The position numbers and the translations under genes are program-made. DNA of 64,000 nucleotides from contig NZ_CP051180.1 of NCBI RefSeq assembly GCF_012295575.1, positions 3,844,001 to 3,908,000 on the forward strand, written 5' to 3'. Of the stretch, positions 50,723 to 60,147 are shown in pieces. Source of the DNA: Ferrimonas lipolytica (GTDB lineage: Bacteria > Pseudomonadota > Gammaproteobacteria > Enterobacterales > Shewanellaceae). Numbering within the stretch: the stretch's first letter is position 1; every line of letters starts with the position of its first letter. Under the pieces are notes generated by a model that made no database searches, had not been told where the DNA came from, and saw nothing but the letters and a program-made list of their open reading frames with translations.

Positions 50723-53308
50723 GTGCCAGCAATCAGTTTATCTCGCCGTTTGATGCTTTTGGTGTTTGTGTTCGCGCTACCAGCCATGGTGGTAGTGTCA
50801 GGACTGTCTTTAATGCAACTGGAATGGCATCTAGATGGTCTAACGAAACAACAACAAAGTGCTAAATTTAACCGTGCTCAGCTCCGGTTGGAGAAGAGCT
50901 TAGCGAACCTGGGTGACCAAACCCAGCAGGTTCGTGCCGCCCTTGAATCTTCCCAAGACGATCTACTGCAGTATTTGCTACGCAATGCTCGGCAACAGGG
51001 TGCGCATCTGATGGTGGTCAATCATTATGGCGAATTGCGGCCGTTGCTCGCGCGTAACCGTCAGGTGGATGGCACCCTAGCGCGGCTTTTAGAGCAGTTG
51101 CAACGCCCCCTAGCCAATGAAACCTACCAGCTCGAACGCAATGGCTTTTTCCAGTTGGAGCAACAGAACTTCTTAGCGGTTATCTTACCGCTGAAACACC
51201 CGCAATGGCGTGCCGTCATGCAGGTAAACAACCTCAGTAATAAACGGGTGCAACTGCTGTCGCAAACCTATGATGAGGTCGTTGGTGCCGCTATCGTCCG
51301 TGCTCCGATGCACTCGAGCGCACCAACCTTACCGATGCTGTTTGGTAAACCGTTGATGCTCGATATTACCTTTAATAGCAAATCGGTCGACTCTTTCGGC
51401 GGCCAGGTGGTCACGCTGTTTGCAATATTCGTTGTGTTGGCGGCGGTGATCTTAATTGGCTTATTCCTGTTACAGCATCACTTTGTGCTTAGCCCGATTC
51501 GCGAAATGTCGAAATTACTGCAGCAATCGGAGCAACATGAGCTGCACCACCCGCTCAAGTTTCCTCGAGTTAATGAGCTGAGCTACATTGCCCAAAACTG
51601 CAACGTCCTGTTGCTGAAAAACCACCATCAACGTCAGCTTCGAGACTCTCTGCTGCGAGCGGTAGATGACGCCGTGGTAGTGGTGGATACTGATACGCGG
51701 GTTGAACTGGTTAACCCAGCGGCAGAACGGTTACTGCGATTAGAGCATGGGCCGGTGCAACGTTGTTCGTTGGTTGATCTGATTACCGATGAAGCCGGCG
51801 AACAGCTAAACGATGCGCTGCAATTGTTGTTTAACTCCAGCCGAGTAAGTCATGATGGCGAAGTGGTGTTGCACCAGAGCCAAGAAACCCTTCGCTACAG
51901 CGTAATGCGCACCCTCGACGGCCAAGGCAATACCTTGGGGGCGGTGATGGTGCTATCAGACTTGACCAATTCGCTGCTGCTCAAACAGCAGTTACGGCAA
52001 CGTTCGCAACGCGACCGCACCACCAATTTGTTTAATCGGCAGGTGTTTGAACAAGCGCTGGAGGAGCTGGGCAACAAACCTGGCCAGCATGCGATCTGTT
52101 ACATGAACCTCAACCGCTTTAAGCTTATCAATGACAGCTGTGGCCATGCCGCTGGCGACCGCATGCTGCTTGATGTTGCAACCGAAATGAGTGCAACGAT
52201 CCGCTCGCAAGATATGCTGGCACGGATTGGTGGGGACGAGTTTGGGTTGATAATGAAAGACAGCTCTGCAATGGAGATCTCCAAGCTATTGAAGGAGCTG
52301 AGCGACCGAGTCCAAGGCATTACTTTGTACTGGGACAGCGGCAGTTACAAGATTGGTATCAGCATCGGGGTGGCATTCTTTAGGGGCGAACAAACCCCCT
52401 ATGAAACCTTTAAAGATGCCGAGATTGCTTGCACCATGACCCGCTCCCAGGGCGGAGAAGGGCAGATCAGCTTCTTTGACTCGCTGGATCAGGATCTGGC
52501 CAATCAGCGTAATGCGCCGCTGTGGGCAATGAGGATTAACGACGCCATCGTCAACGATGACTTGGTGTTGTTCTACCAGCCGATTGAGCCTTGCAACGGC
52601 GATACGCGTGGTAAGCATAAGTTCGAGATCCTATTGCGGATCAAGGAAGAGGATGGCCGCATCATTGCGCCGGGCCAGTTTATTGCTGCCGCTGAACGCT
52701 TTAACTTGATGCCACAGGTCGATAGGGCGGTTATTCGTAAGAGTTTCGAATGGTTGGCTCGCAACCAGCAGTTGTGGGGACGTTTAGTCGTTTCGATTAA
52801 CCTTTCAGGTACCACTCTTAATAGCGATGGTTTGGTGCGCTATGTCGATCAGATGTGCAGCATCTATCGAGTACCAACCCATACGGTCTGTTTTGAAGTT
52901 ACTGAAACCGCAGCGTTGACCAACGAAAACCACGCCTTGGAGATCTTACATGAGCTCCGTCAGCGGGGCTTCTCCTTTGCGTTGGATGATTTTGGCTCTG
53001 GCTTTGCTTCCTATGGCTATCTGCGTCGATTGCCCGTTGACTACGTTAAAATCGATGGCATTTTCGTTAAGAACCTCGCCACCAACAGTAAAGATTACGC
53101 CATTGTGAAATCGATCTATGACGTCTGTGAAGTGATGGGCATTCAGACTGTTGCTGAGTTTGTTGAAGACCAAGAGATCTTGCAGCGTTTGCGCGAAATT
53201 GGCATTACCTATGCTCAAGGCTATGGTATTGCGCGGCCACAGGATCTAGCCACTTACCAATCGGAAGAGAGCGAAGAGGATGCATTACTCGGAGCTCTCG
53301 AAGGGTAA
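50723..53308 (+). CDS. Membrane GGDEF/EAL protein with PAS domain
   Basis: 861 aa from a GTG at 50723. Two membrane helices (about 10-30 and 231-253) flank a periplasmic domain of about 200 residues; then HAMP-like linker, a PAS (about 310-415), GGDEF at 503-507 with an upstream RSQD I-site, and an EAL domain in which EAL is EIL (635-637) with DDFGSGFAS and VKIDGIFVK retained. The cyclase should be active and product-inhibited; phosphodiesterase activity is plausible because the metal-binding Glu and Asp pair are present. Its stop codon overlaps the target duplication of repeat copy B. Confidence 0.9.
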   Translation: MPAISLSRRLMLLVFVFALPAMVVVSGLSLMQLEWHLDGLTKQQQSAKFNRAQLRLEKSLANLGDQTQQVRAALESSQDDLLQYLLRNARQQGAHLMVVNHYGELRPLLARNRQVDGTLARLLEQLQRPLANETYQLERNGFFQLEQQNFLAVILPLKHPQWRAVMQVNNLSNKRVQLLSQTYDEVVGAAIVRAPMHSSAPTLPMLFGKPLMLDITFNSKSVDSFGGQVVTLFAIFVVLAAVILIGLFLLQHHFVLSPIREMSKLLQQSEQHELHHPLKFPRVNELSYIAQNCNVLLLKNHHQRQLRDSLLRAVDDAVVVVDTDTRVELVNPAAERLLRLEHGPVQRCSLVDLITDEAGEQLNDALQLLFNSSRVSHDGEVVLHQSQETLRYSVMRTLDGQGNTLGAVMVLSDLTNSLLLKQQLRQRSQRDRTTNLFNRQVFEQALEELGNKPGQHAICYMNLNRFKLINDSCGHAAGDRMLLDVATEMSATIRSQDMLARIGGDEFGLIMKDSSAMEISKLLKELSDRVQGITLYWDSGSYKIGISIGVAFFRGEQTPYETFKDAEIACTMTRSQGGEGQISFFDSLDQDLANQRNAPLWAMRINDAIVNDDLVLFYQPIEPCNGDTRGKHKFEILLRIKEEDGRIIAPGQFIAAAERFNLMPQVDRAVIRKSFEWLARNQQLWGRLVVSINLSGTTLNSDGLVRYVDQMCSIYRVPTHTVCFEVTETAALTNENHALEILHELRQRGFSFALDDFGSGFASYGYLRRLPVDYVKIDGIFVKNLATNSKDYAIVKSIYDVCEVMGIQTVAEFVEDQEILQRLREIGITYAQGYGIARPQDLATYQSEESEEDALLGALEG

Positions 53309-53314
53309 TTTTTG

Positions 53315-53599
53315 AGCTGTCTACCAGCTAAGTGTTGTTGTTCTTTCTAATACAGTTACAGCTCGGCTAGGCGAGCCCCGATACAAAGGGTTAAGCACTG
53401 CCGTCGTCGATCTTCTGCCGCATTGGAGCAGTTCAGCGAAGCGCTTTGGACTGCGATCTAAGGCAAAGGGGGATTCCAAAGGGGGCGAAGCTCCCCTTTG
53501 GGTGCCGTCGCCACCGCGACATCCTCCCCCCCCCAAAGCACCGAAATCGGTGAAGCCGAAGGCTTAAGGTAAACTTCAACAGCTAACTACGACAGAGCC
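53315..53599 (-). mobile_element. MITE-like repeat, copy B (reverse orientation)
   Basis: 285 bp, reads as the element on the - strand. Ends are degenerate (GGCTCTGT at one end, AGCTGTCT at the other). Flanks AATTTTTG (53307-53314) and AATATTTG (53600-53607) agree at 7 of 8 positions. The internal stem CCAAAGGGG / CCCCTTTGG is 9 bp and better paired than in other copies. The left flank begins inside the stop codon of the GGDEF/EAL gene. Most diverged of the four copies, so probably the oldest. Confidence 0.8.
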
Positions 53600-53610
53600 A
53601 ATATTTGCGG

Positions 53611-54462
53611 CTATTTGGCATTGGTTTGCCAGCGTTGCATCGCACTAGCAGCCGCATCTAAGCCGAGCTGGTAACCCTGTTCCATTAGTTTGGTTTGGCG
53701 GCTAAAGCGACTCGGCTGGAACGATTTTGGTGGGCAAATTTCTATTATCTCAATCCCTGCCGGTGGATTGCGGATCAGCTCAACACTGAAGTTATAATGT
53801 TGAGCTCGGCTGAGCATTGGCTCTATCAATCCCGGCGTGTTCCGTAACAAGCGCTTGAGTAATCGAGGGGCGTTAGGCGCGGGTTTGCGATAGTTGGCGC
53901 TGCGGCTGCGCAACACCATGATCTTGGTAGCGCCGTGGGCGATGGCCGCTTGAACTGGGATTGAATCAGCCACACCGCCATCAACATAGCGCTCACCCTC
54001 GAGTTCGACCCCAGCCCGATATAATAGCGGTAAGGCGCTGGAGGCCTTAATCAGTTCGACGATGTTGCTGGTGTTCGCGCGTAGATAGTGCGGTGTGCCT
54101 TGGTCGCGGTGGGTGACGGCCACAAATACCGGTTGCGGCTGCTGGGCGAAGGTGTCGTTATCAAACCCTAGCTCAGCCATGCTGACCTGCCATAACCAGT
54201 CGAGATCCATGACATCACCACCACGCAACAGCGCCAAAGGCTGCATAAATTGTGGCCGCTGCGCTAAGTCGGTGTAGATTTTCTGATTACGGCCGCGCAT
54301 CTGAGCTTGATAGGCCGCCACATTTGTTGCCCCCGCAGAAACCCCCCAGAGGCTATCAAACGGCTTAAAGTTGGCGTCCATAAAGCCATCTAACACGCCA
54401 CAGGAAAATACCGCGCGCAGAGCGCCGCCTTCGACCACTAGTGCGGTTTGTTGCTGATCCAT
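53611..54462 (-). CDS. Patatin-like phospholipase (YjjU type)
   Basis: 283 aa. Oxyanion-hole stretch VVEGGALRAVFSCGVLDG, nucleophile Ser42 in GVSAGA and catalytic Asp in YVDGGVADSIPV form the Ser-Asp dyad of patatins. Single-domain cytoplasmic protein as in E. coli YjjU. Expected to be an acyl hydrolase; natural lipid unknown. Confidence 0.87.
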   Translation of the reverse strand: MDQQQTALVVEGGALRAVFSCGVLDGFMDANFKPFDSLWGVSAGATNVAAYQAQMRGRNQKIYTDLAQRPQFMQPLALLRGGDVMDLDWLWQVSMAELGFDNDTFAQQPQPVFVAVTHRDQGTPHYLRANTSNIVELIKASSALPLLYRAGVELEGERYVDGGVADSIPVQAAIAHGATKIMVLRSRSANYRKPAPNAPRLLKRLLRNTPGLIEPMLSRAQHYNFSVELIRNPPAGIEIIEICPPKSFQPSRFSRQTKLMEQGYQLGLDAAASAMQRWQTNAK

Positions 54463-54694
54463 AACGACTCCTTGTTATTGTCGGCCTCAATGTAGCCAAT
54501 TTATCGCTACCGGAGCAACGCCAAAGCGGCGCTTCAGTTGGGCCACGCTAAACTGATGGGGCGAGTTGTGGATTAATCCCATAGTAAATTTATGGTTAAA
54601 ACTTAACCGTCGCACCTAAGCCTTGGCTTTGCTACAATCGCGCGTCCATTCGCCCCGGCTACCGCCGTGGGGGGACTGAGCCTGAGGAAACCCG

Positions 54695-56995
54695 ATGATC
54701 CAAACCCCTAAAAATAAGCTTTTCAGTTATCCGAAGTATCGTGACGAAAAGCCGGCCCCGTTTTTACCAACCAGCCGCAAAGAGATGCGTAAGCTGGGTT
54801 GGGACAGCTGCGATATTATTGTCGTTACTGGCGATGCCTATGTGGATCATCCCTCCTTTGGTATGGGGATTGTTGGTCGTATGTTGGAAGCGCAAGGCTT
54901 CCGTGTTGGCATCATCGATCAGCCAGACTGGCACAGCAAAGAGGATTTTATGGCGTTGGGTAAACCCAACCTATTCTTTGCGGTTGGCGCTGGCAACATG
55001 GACTCAATGATCAACCATTACACGGCTGATCGTCGCTTGCGTCACGACGATGCCTACACCCCAGATAACCTGCACGGCAAACGGCCCGATCGGGCGGTGG
55101 TGGTTTACACCCAGCGTTGTAAAGAAGCCTACAAAGATGTGCCGGTAACCATCGGTTCTATCGAAGCGAGTTTGCGCCGTATTGCTCATTATGATTATTG
55201 GCAGGACAAGGTTCGTCGCTCCATATTGTTTGATGCCAAAGCGGATCTGTTGATATACGGTAATGCTGAACGACCAATTATTGAGGTGGCACATCGGGCC
55301 GCAGCTGGTGAAAACATCAAGGATATGCATGATATCCGGGGTACCGGCTTCTTAACTAAAGATGCATTGCCAGAATGGTCTGGGCTTGATTCCACCACTT
55401 TGGATAGCCCGGGCAAAATCGACCCTATTCCAAACCCTTACGGTGCCGATGATATGGGCTGTGAGCTGGGCAGTAAGTTTGATAACAGTCCGGCAGAGGG
55501 TGCTATTACGGTGCAGCCACCGAAGCCAAAGCCATGGGATAAGCAGTACATCTTGCTACCGGCCTATGATCAGGTGAAGGCAGATAAGATCCTCTACGCT
55601 CACAGTTCACGAGTGTTCCACCAAGAGACCAATCCCGGTTGTGCGCGGGCGTTAATGCAACGTCATGGTGACCGTTTTGTGTGGTTAACGCCGCCTGCGA
55701 TCCCGCTGGAAACCGACGAGATGGATTGGGTCTTCGGTTTGCCGTATGCGCGGGTACCACACCCGAAATACACCGGAAAGAAGATCCCAGCATATGACAT
55801 GATCAAAACCTCGATCAACATCATGCGTGGCTGTTATGGCGGCTGTACCTTCTGCTCCATTACCGAGCACGAAGGGCGGATCATCCAAAGTCGCTCGCAT
55901 GAATCGATCATCAGTGAGATCGAAGATATTAAAGATAAGGTGCCTGGTTTTACCGGGGTGATCTCCGATCTGGGCGGACCTACAGCCAATATGTATAAGT
56001 TGCGCTGTAAGAGCCCGAAGGCGGAAGCGACTTGTCGTCGTTACAGCTGTATCTACCCAGATATCTGTGGCCACATGGATACCGATCACACCCCAACCAT
56101 CGATCTGTATCGCAAGGCGCGTGCAGTGCCGGGCATTAAGAAGGTGCTTATCGCCTCGGGGGTGCGCTACGACTTAGCGGTGGAAGATCCTCGCTACGTT
56201 AAAGAGCTAGCCAGCCATCACGTTGGCGGTTACTTGAAGATTGCGCCTGAGCACACCGAAGAGGGCCCACTATCGAAGATGATGAAACCGGGTATGGGCA
56301 GTTATCACAAGTTCAAGCAGCTGTTTGATAAGTACTCGAAGGAAGCTGGAAAGAAACAATACTTGATCCCGTACTTCATCTCGGCGCACCCAGGCACCAC
56401 CATCAAAGATATGGCTAACCTAGCGCTGTGGTTGAAAGAGAACGACTTCAAGTTGGACCAGGTCCAGAATTTCTACCCGTCGCCGCTCGCCAATGCCACC
56501 ACTATCTGGCATACCGAGTTCGATTCGTTGCGTAACGTCACCAAGTCTTCGATTAAGGAGAAAGTAGCGGTAGCGAAGGGGGGGCGTGAGCGACGCATCC
56601 ACAAAGCGATTCTGCGCTACCATGATCCCGAGGGCTGGCCAATTGTGCGTGAAGGCTTGAAGAAAGCCGGTTTGGGGAAGTTGATTGGTAACGGACCTAA
56701 TTGCTTAGTTCCTGCTGAAGGCAGCAGTGGCGGCCGTCATGGGGCGCGCTCCGGTGGCAAAGGAAAACCGGCATTAAGTCGGCATACTGGCCTGAAGCAG
56801 TTTGATAAGACCAAACGTGCAGCAGCTGAGTCTAGCCGTGGCGATAAAGGCCGCAGTGATGAACGAGGTGACGGTCGAAAAGGCGATAATCGCTCGGAGC
56901 AGGGGCGAGGCCGGCCGGGACAGAAAGCTAAGTCTCAAGGCAATTGGAATGGCAAACCGGCCAAACCAATCCGGCCTAAACGCGCCAAAGCGTAA
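54695..56995 (+). CDS. ygiQ: YgiQ family radical SAM protein
   Basis: 766 aa. An N-terminal B12-binding-like domain (about 40-200), then the radical SAM core with cluster cysteines C380, C384 and C387 in CYGGCTFC, and a UPF0313 C-terminal region. The last 100 residues are a Gly/Arg/Lys/Ser-rich basic tail typical of the family and suggestive of nucleic-acid contact. Reaction unknown. AGGAAA ribosome site. Confidence 0.95.
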   Translation: MIQTPKNKLFSYPKYRDEKPAPFLPTSRKEMRKLGWDSCDIIVVTGDAYVDHPSFGMGIVGRMLEAQGFRVGIIDQPDWHSKEDFMALGKPNLFFAVGAGNMDSMINHYTADRRLRHDDAYTPDNLHGKRPDRAVVVYTQRCKEAYKDVPVTIGSIEASLRRIAHYDYWQDKVRRSILFDAKADLLIYGNAERPIIEVAHRAAAGENIKDMHDIRGTGFLTKDALPEWSGLDSTTLDSPGKIDPIPNPYGADDMGCELGSKFDNSPAEGAITVQPPKPKPWDKQYILLPAYDQVKADKILYAHSSRVFHQETNPGCARALMQRHGDRFVWLTPPAIPLETDEMDWVFGLPYARVPHPKYTGKKIPAYDMIKTSINIMRGCYGGCTFCSITEHEGRIIQSRSHESIISEIEDIKDKVPGFTGVISDLGGPTANMYKLRCKSPKAEATCRRYSCIYPDICGHMDTDHTPTIDLYRKARAVPGIKKVLIASGVRYDLAVEDPRYVKELASHHVGGYLKIAPEHTEEGPLSKMMKPGMGSYHKFKQLFDKYSKEAGKKQYLIPYFISAHPGTTIKDMANLALWLKENDFKLDQVQNFYPSPLANATTIWHTEFDSLRNVTKSSIKEKVAVAKGGRERRIHKAILRYHDPEGWPIVREGLKKAGLGKLIGNGPNCLVPAEGSSGGRHGARSGGKGKPALSRHTGLKQFDKTKRAAAESSRGDKGRSDERGDGRKGDNRSEQGRGRPGQKAKSQGNWNGKPAKPIRPKRAKA

Positions 56996-57028
56996 ACAGT
57001 TAGAGGTTTCGCACTACCCTACCCCTAG

Positions 57029-57061
57029 GCGAGCCCGGTAGCCACCGCGCTCGCTTTTTTT
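57029..57061 (+). terminator. Intrinsic terminator of ygiQ
   Basis: Outer stem GCGAGC / GCTCGC and inner stem CGGT / ACCG separated by a C-C mismatch, loop AGCC, then seven T residues. The T-tract forms the left flank of repeat copy C. Confidence 0.88.
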
Positions 57062-57063
57062 GG

Positions 57064-57354
57064 GGCTGTGTCGTAGTTAAATGTTGAAGTTGATATCAAG
57101 CCTTCGGCTCTACCTATTGCAGTACTCTTAAGGGGTTATGTTGCGGTAGCGACGGCACATTCTTGTATGCATTAGGGGAGGCTCCGCCCCCTTTGGAGCC
57201 CCCCCTTGCCTTAGGTCGCCGTCCAAAACGCTTCGCTGGACTGCTCCAATGCGGCAGAAGATCAACGGCGGTAGTGCTATCCCCTTGTACCAAAACTAGC
57301 CTAGCCGGTGCTTTAACAGCATTGGAAACAACAACACTTAGTTGGTACGCAGCC
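57064..57354 (+). mobile_element. MITE-like repeat, copy C
   Basis: 291 bp, same length and orientation as copy D. Left end GGCTGTGTCGTAGTT, right end TTGGTACGCAGCC. Flanks TTTTTTGG (57056-57063) and TTTTTTGT (57355-57362) match at 7 of 8. Inserted in the ygiQ terminator tail, upstream of the arsenate genes. Confidence 0.85.
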
Positions 57355-57473
57355 TTTTTTGTGTTTACCGATAGTTGTAGTCAGTGTTTTAGGCCACCCT
57401 CCTTGCTACCGTTTACGGTAGTGATTGTATTTTTTGCCAAAGTGATTTTATTTGTCGATGAAAGCGGCTAAAC

Positions 57474-57487
57474 TTAATATATATCAA
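57474..57487. repeat. Near-palindrome upstream of gapArs
   Basis: TTAATATATATCAA is symmetric except at one position pair. It could be a binding site for an ArsR-like repressor, but AT-rich chance symmetry is as likely. No arsR gene is in the window. Confidence 0.2.
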
Positions 57488-57510
57488 AAAGTGTATGTTT
57501 TATTTTTTCA

Positions 57511-57544
57511 CTTTCATCAAACTGTAATATTTGCATTTGATAGT
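57511..57544 (+). promoter_or_regulatory. Candidate Pho box and promoter of gapArs-arsJ
   Basis: CTTTCATCAAACTGTAAT (57511-57528) matches the Pho-box consensus CTGTCATAAAACTGTCAT at 15 of 18 positions, with both 7-bp half-sites recognisable. GATAGT (57539-57544, 4 of 6 to TATAAT) follows 10 bp later, the distance usual for PhoB-dependent promoters in which the box replaces the -35. The gapArs ATG is 30 bp downstream. Confidence 0.6.
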
Positions 57545-57574
57545 GGCGGCAATTGAACAAGCGAGAGAGCAACG

Positions 57575-58582
57575 ATGACTGTAAAAGTTGGCATTAATGG
57601 CTTTGGCCGGATGGGAAGATTGGTATTGCGTGCGGCCTGGGACTGGCCAGAGTTTGAGTTTGTGCAGATCAACGATCCAGCTGGTAACGCTGAAACAGCT
57701 GCGCATTTACTGACCTTTGACTCTGTTCATGGCCGTTGGGCTTACGACGCCCGTGTCGACGGCGATGGTATCGCTATCGGCGATAAAAAAATTGTGGTTA
57801 CGGCTAACAAAAAATTAGAGCAAACCGATTGGTCAGGTTGTGACATCGTGATTGAGGCTTCTGGTAAATTTAAGACCAAAGAGAAGCTGCAAGCTTACCT
57901 TGATCAAGGCGTTAAGAAGGTCATCGTGACTGCGCCGGTTAAGCAAGCGGGCGTATTGGATGCGGTGTTTGGCGTTAACCACGATTGGTACGACAAATTC
58001 GAGCACGATATTGTGACTGCTGCTTCTTGTACCACCAACTGTCTGGCGCCAGCGGTTAAAGTTATCCACGAGAAGTTAGGCATCAAGCATGGCTCGATGA
58101 CCACCATCCACTCCATCACTAACACCCAGACCATTCTTGATGCACCGCATAAAGATCTTCGTCGCTCTCGCGCCTGTGGTGAAAGCTTGATTCCAACAAC
58201 CACTGGTTCAGCCACGGCCATTACTCATATTTTTCCGGATCTGAAGGGGCGTTTGAATGGCCATGCAGTTCGAGTACCGTTGTGTAATGCTTCGTTAACT
58301 GACTGTGTATTTGAAGTAGAACGCCCAACCTCGGTAGCCGAAGTTAATGCACTGCTGAAAGAGGCATCTGAAGGCGAACTGAAAGGCGTACTTGGTTTTG
58401 AAGAGCGCCCGTTGGTGTCCATCGATTACCGCACTGATCCGCGCAGTTCCATTGTTGATGCACCATCGACCATGGTGGTTAACGACACTCAGGTGAAGAT
58501 GTACCTGTGGTATGACAATGAATGGGGTTATGTTAATCGTACGATGGAGCTAGCCAAGTACGTCTGCGCCCAAGGGTTATAA
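57575..58582 (+). CDS. ArsJ-associated glyceraldehyde-3-phosphate dehydrogenase
   Basis: 335 aa. NAD-binding [10 protein letters not shown], catalytic Cys152 in ASCTTNC, and the typical [11 protein letters not shown] end. The N-terminal half ([30 protein letters not shown]) is of the type found beside arsJ rather than housekeeping GapA. Known role of that type: using arsenate in place of phosphate to make unstable 1-arseno-3-phosphoglycerate, which ArsJ exports. Next gene, 259 bp on, is arsJ. A short distance upstream lies a Pho-box-like promoter. Confidence 0.85.
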   Translation: MTVKVGINGFGRMGRLVLRAAWDWPEFEFVQINDPAGNAETAAHLLTFDSVHGRWAYDARVDGDGIAIGDKKIVVTANKKLEQTDWSGCDIVIEASGKFKTKEKLQAYLDQGVKKVIVTAPVKQAGVLDAVFGVNHDWYDKFEHDIVTAASCTTNCLAPAVKVIHEKLGIKHGSMTTIHSITNTQTILDAPHKDLRRSRACGESLIPTTTGSATAITHIFPDLKGRLNGHAVRVPLCNASLTDCVFEVERPTSVAEVNALLKEASEGELKGVLGFEERPLVSIDYRTDPRSSIVDAPSTMVVNDTQVKMYLWYDNEWGYVNRTMELAKYVCAQGL

Positions 58583-58841
58583 ACGGCGTTTGTGGAAACC
58601 GTGAGCTGGGGGCGTGGCTAATTCCTTGAGCCCATCATTTGGAGCGGCAAACCCAAGGGCTCGGTGCAAATGGTTGCTAGCATCTTATCGGTTTCCCCTA
58701 CGTTTTGGTAACCATGGCGTAATTCTACGGCGTTTTTGCGGTGTGCTCTAAGCAGCGTTGGCTCAGGCAGCTGCGATTATCGCCTGAGCGCTGCTCCCAA
58801 CCATTTTATTATTACCACTATTTACCGGAAAGAGAGCCACT
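58583..58841 (+). other. gapArs-arsJ intergenic region
   Basis: 259 bp without a recognisable gene. It has a loose inverted repeat (GAGCCC near 58628, GGGCTC near 58657) without a T-run, so no clear terminator separates the two genes. The gap is longer than expected within an operon; arsJ could have a second promoter here. Confidence 0.4.
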
Positions 58842-60080
58842 GTGAACGCCTTTGCTAACCTCAGTCGTGAGCTAAAACAATACCTGTTGGTGACGTTCAA
58901 TTATTGGAACTTCACCCTAACCGATGGTGCCTTGCGCATGTTGGTGGTTCTGCACTTTCATCAGCTTGGTTATACGCCGTTGGCGATTGCGATGCTGTTC
59001 CTGTTTTACGAGATCTTTGGGGTTATCACCAACTTGGTTGGCGGCTATTTGGGGGCCAGGCTGGGGTTGAACAAAACCATGAATGTTGGCCTTGGCATGC
59101 AAGTGTTGGCACTGCTGATGCTGGCGGTGCCTTCATCAATGTTGAGTGTACCCTACGTGATGGCGGCGCAAGCTCTGTCTGGTATCGCTAAAGATCTAAA
59201 CAAGATGAGCGCCAAAAGCGCCATTAAGACGCTGGTTCCTAGCGGCGAGAGCGGCACCCTGTACAAGTGGGTGGCGATTCTCACCGGCTCAAAGAACGCC
59301 CTGAAAGGGGCGGGCTTCTTCCTTGGCGGCTTGTTGCTGATGGCGGTGGGTTTCCAACAATCGATGATTATTATGGCGGCGCTACTGGCGTTGGTATTGG
59401 TACTGAGCGCTCGTTTGCTTGGTAGTGATATTGGTAAGGCTAAAACCAAGCCAAAGTTTACTGAGATTTTCTCCAAATCCGGCAGCGTTAACATTCTATC
59501 GGCGGCGCGTATGTTTCTGTTCGCCGCACGCGATGTGTGGTTTGTGGTGGCGCTACCGGTATTTCTTGGTAGCACCTTCGGCTGGGATCATCTCTGGGTT
59601 GGCGGCTTCTTGGCATTGTGGGTGATTGGCTACGGCATTGTGCAGGGGTTTGCCCCGAAAATCACCGGTACTGGTGCGGCTGGTAAAGCACATACACCGG
59701 ATGGTCGTACAGCCATGCTGTGGGCCGGTGCGCTGGTGATAGTTACTGCAACCGTTGCGTTGGGCATTCACCATCAGTGGCAGCAACAGTTCACCATTGT
59801 TGGCGGGTTAATGTTGTTTGGGGTAGTTTTTGCCATTAACTCCAGTCTGCACTCCTTTCTTATTGTCCATTACGCTGGCGAAGATGGAGTGTCGATGGAT
59901 GTCGGCTTCTATTACATGGCCAATGCCATGGGACGCTTGGTTGGCACAGTCTTATCTGGCTGGGTTTACCAAATGGCTGGCTTGGCGGCGTGTTTGTGGA
60001 TCTCGGTGGCCTTTTTAGCGCTGACAGTACTCATCTCTATTGGCTTACCGCGCAATAAGCGGCTTTCTGCAGTGGCTTAA
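58842..60080 (+). CDS. arsJ: Organoarsenical efflux MFS transporter ArsJ
   Basis: 412 aa with about ten to twelve membrane helices. Recognised from QYLLVTFNYWNFTLTDGALRML and FYEIFGVITNLVGGYLGARLGLN, which are characteristic of ArsJ and not of general MFS pumps. Exports 1-arseno-3-phosphoglycerate, which then breaks down to arsenate outside the cell. The start is GTG at 58842 after GGAAAGAG. Partner enzyme gapArs is directly upstream. No arsC, arsB or arsR is seen nearby. Confidence 0.88.
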   Translation: MNAFANLSRELKQYLLVTFNYWNFTLTDGALRMLVVLHFHQLGYTPLAIAMLFLFYEIFGVITNLVGGYLGARLGLNKTMNVGLGMQVLALLMLAVPSSMLSVPYVMAAQALSGIAKDLNKMSAKSAIKTLVPSGESGTLYKWVAILTGSKNALKGAGFFLGGLLLMAVGFQQSMIIMAALLALVLVLSARLLGSDIGKAKTKPKFTEIFSKSGSVNILSAARMFLFAARDVWFVVALPVFLGSTFGWDHLWVGGFLALWVIGYGIVQGFAPKITGTGAAGKAHTPDGRTAMLWAGALVIVTATVALGIHHQWQQQFTIVGGLMLFGVVFAINSSLHSFLIVHYAGEDGVSMDVGFYYMANAMGRLVGTVLSGWVYQMAGLAACLWISVAFLALTVLISIGLPRNKRLSAVA

Positions 60081-60100
60081 TCGCTAAACTGTAACGTTGA

Positions 60101-60143
60101 AATAAGCAGAGCCGCTGATGATAGGTCAGCGGCTCTGCTTATT
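60101..60143 (+). terminator. Intrinsic terminator of arsJ
   Basis: 18-bp perfect stem AATAAGCAGAGCCGCTGA / TCAGCGGCTCTGCTTATT with a 7-base loop, the longest in the window. Its T-rich tail (TATTTGTT) is the left flank of repeat copy D. Confidence 0.9.
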
Positions 60144-60147
60144 TGTT

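Noticed and set aside
57575-58582. Housekeeping glycolytic GapA
   Set aside because: The N-terminal sequence and the adjacent arsJ gene point to the arsenate-linked type. CTTNC alone does not discriminate.
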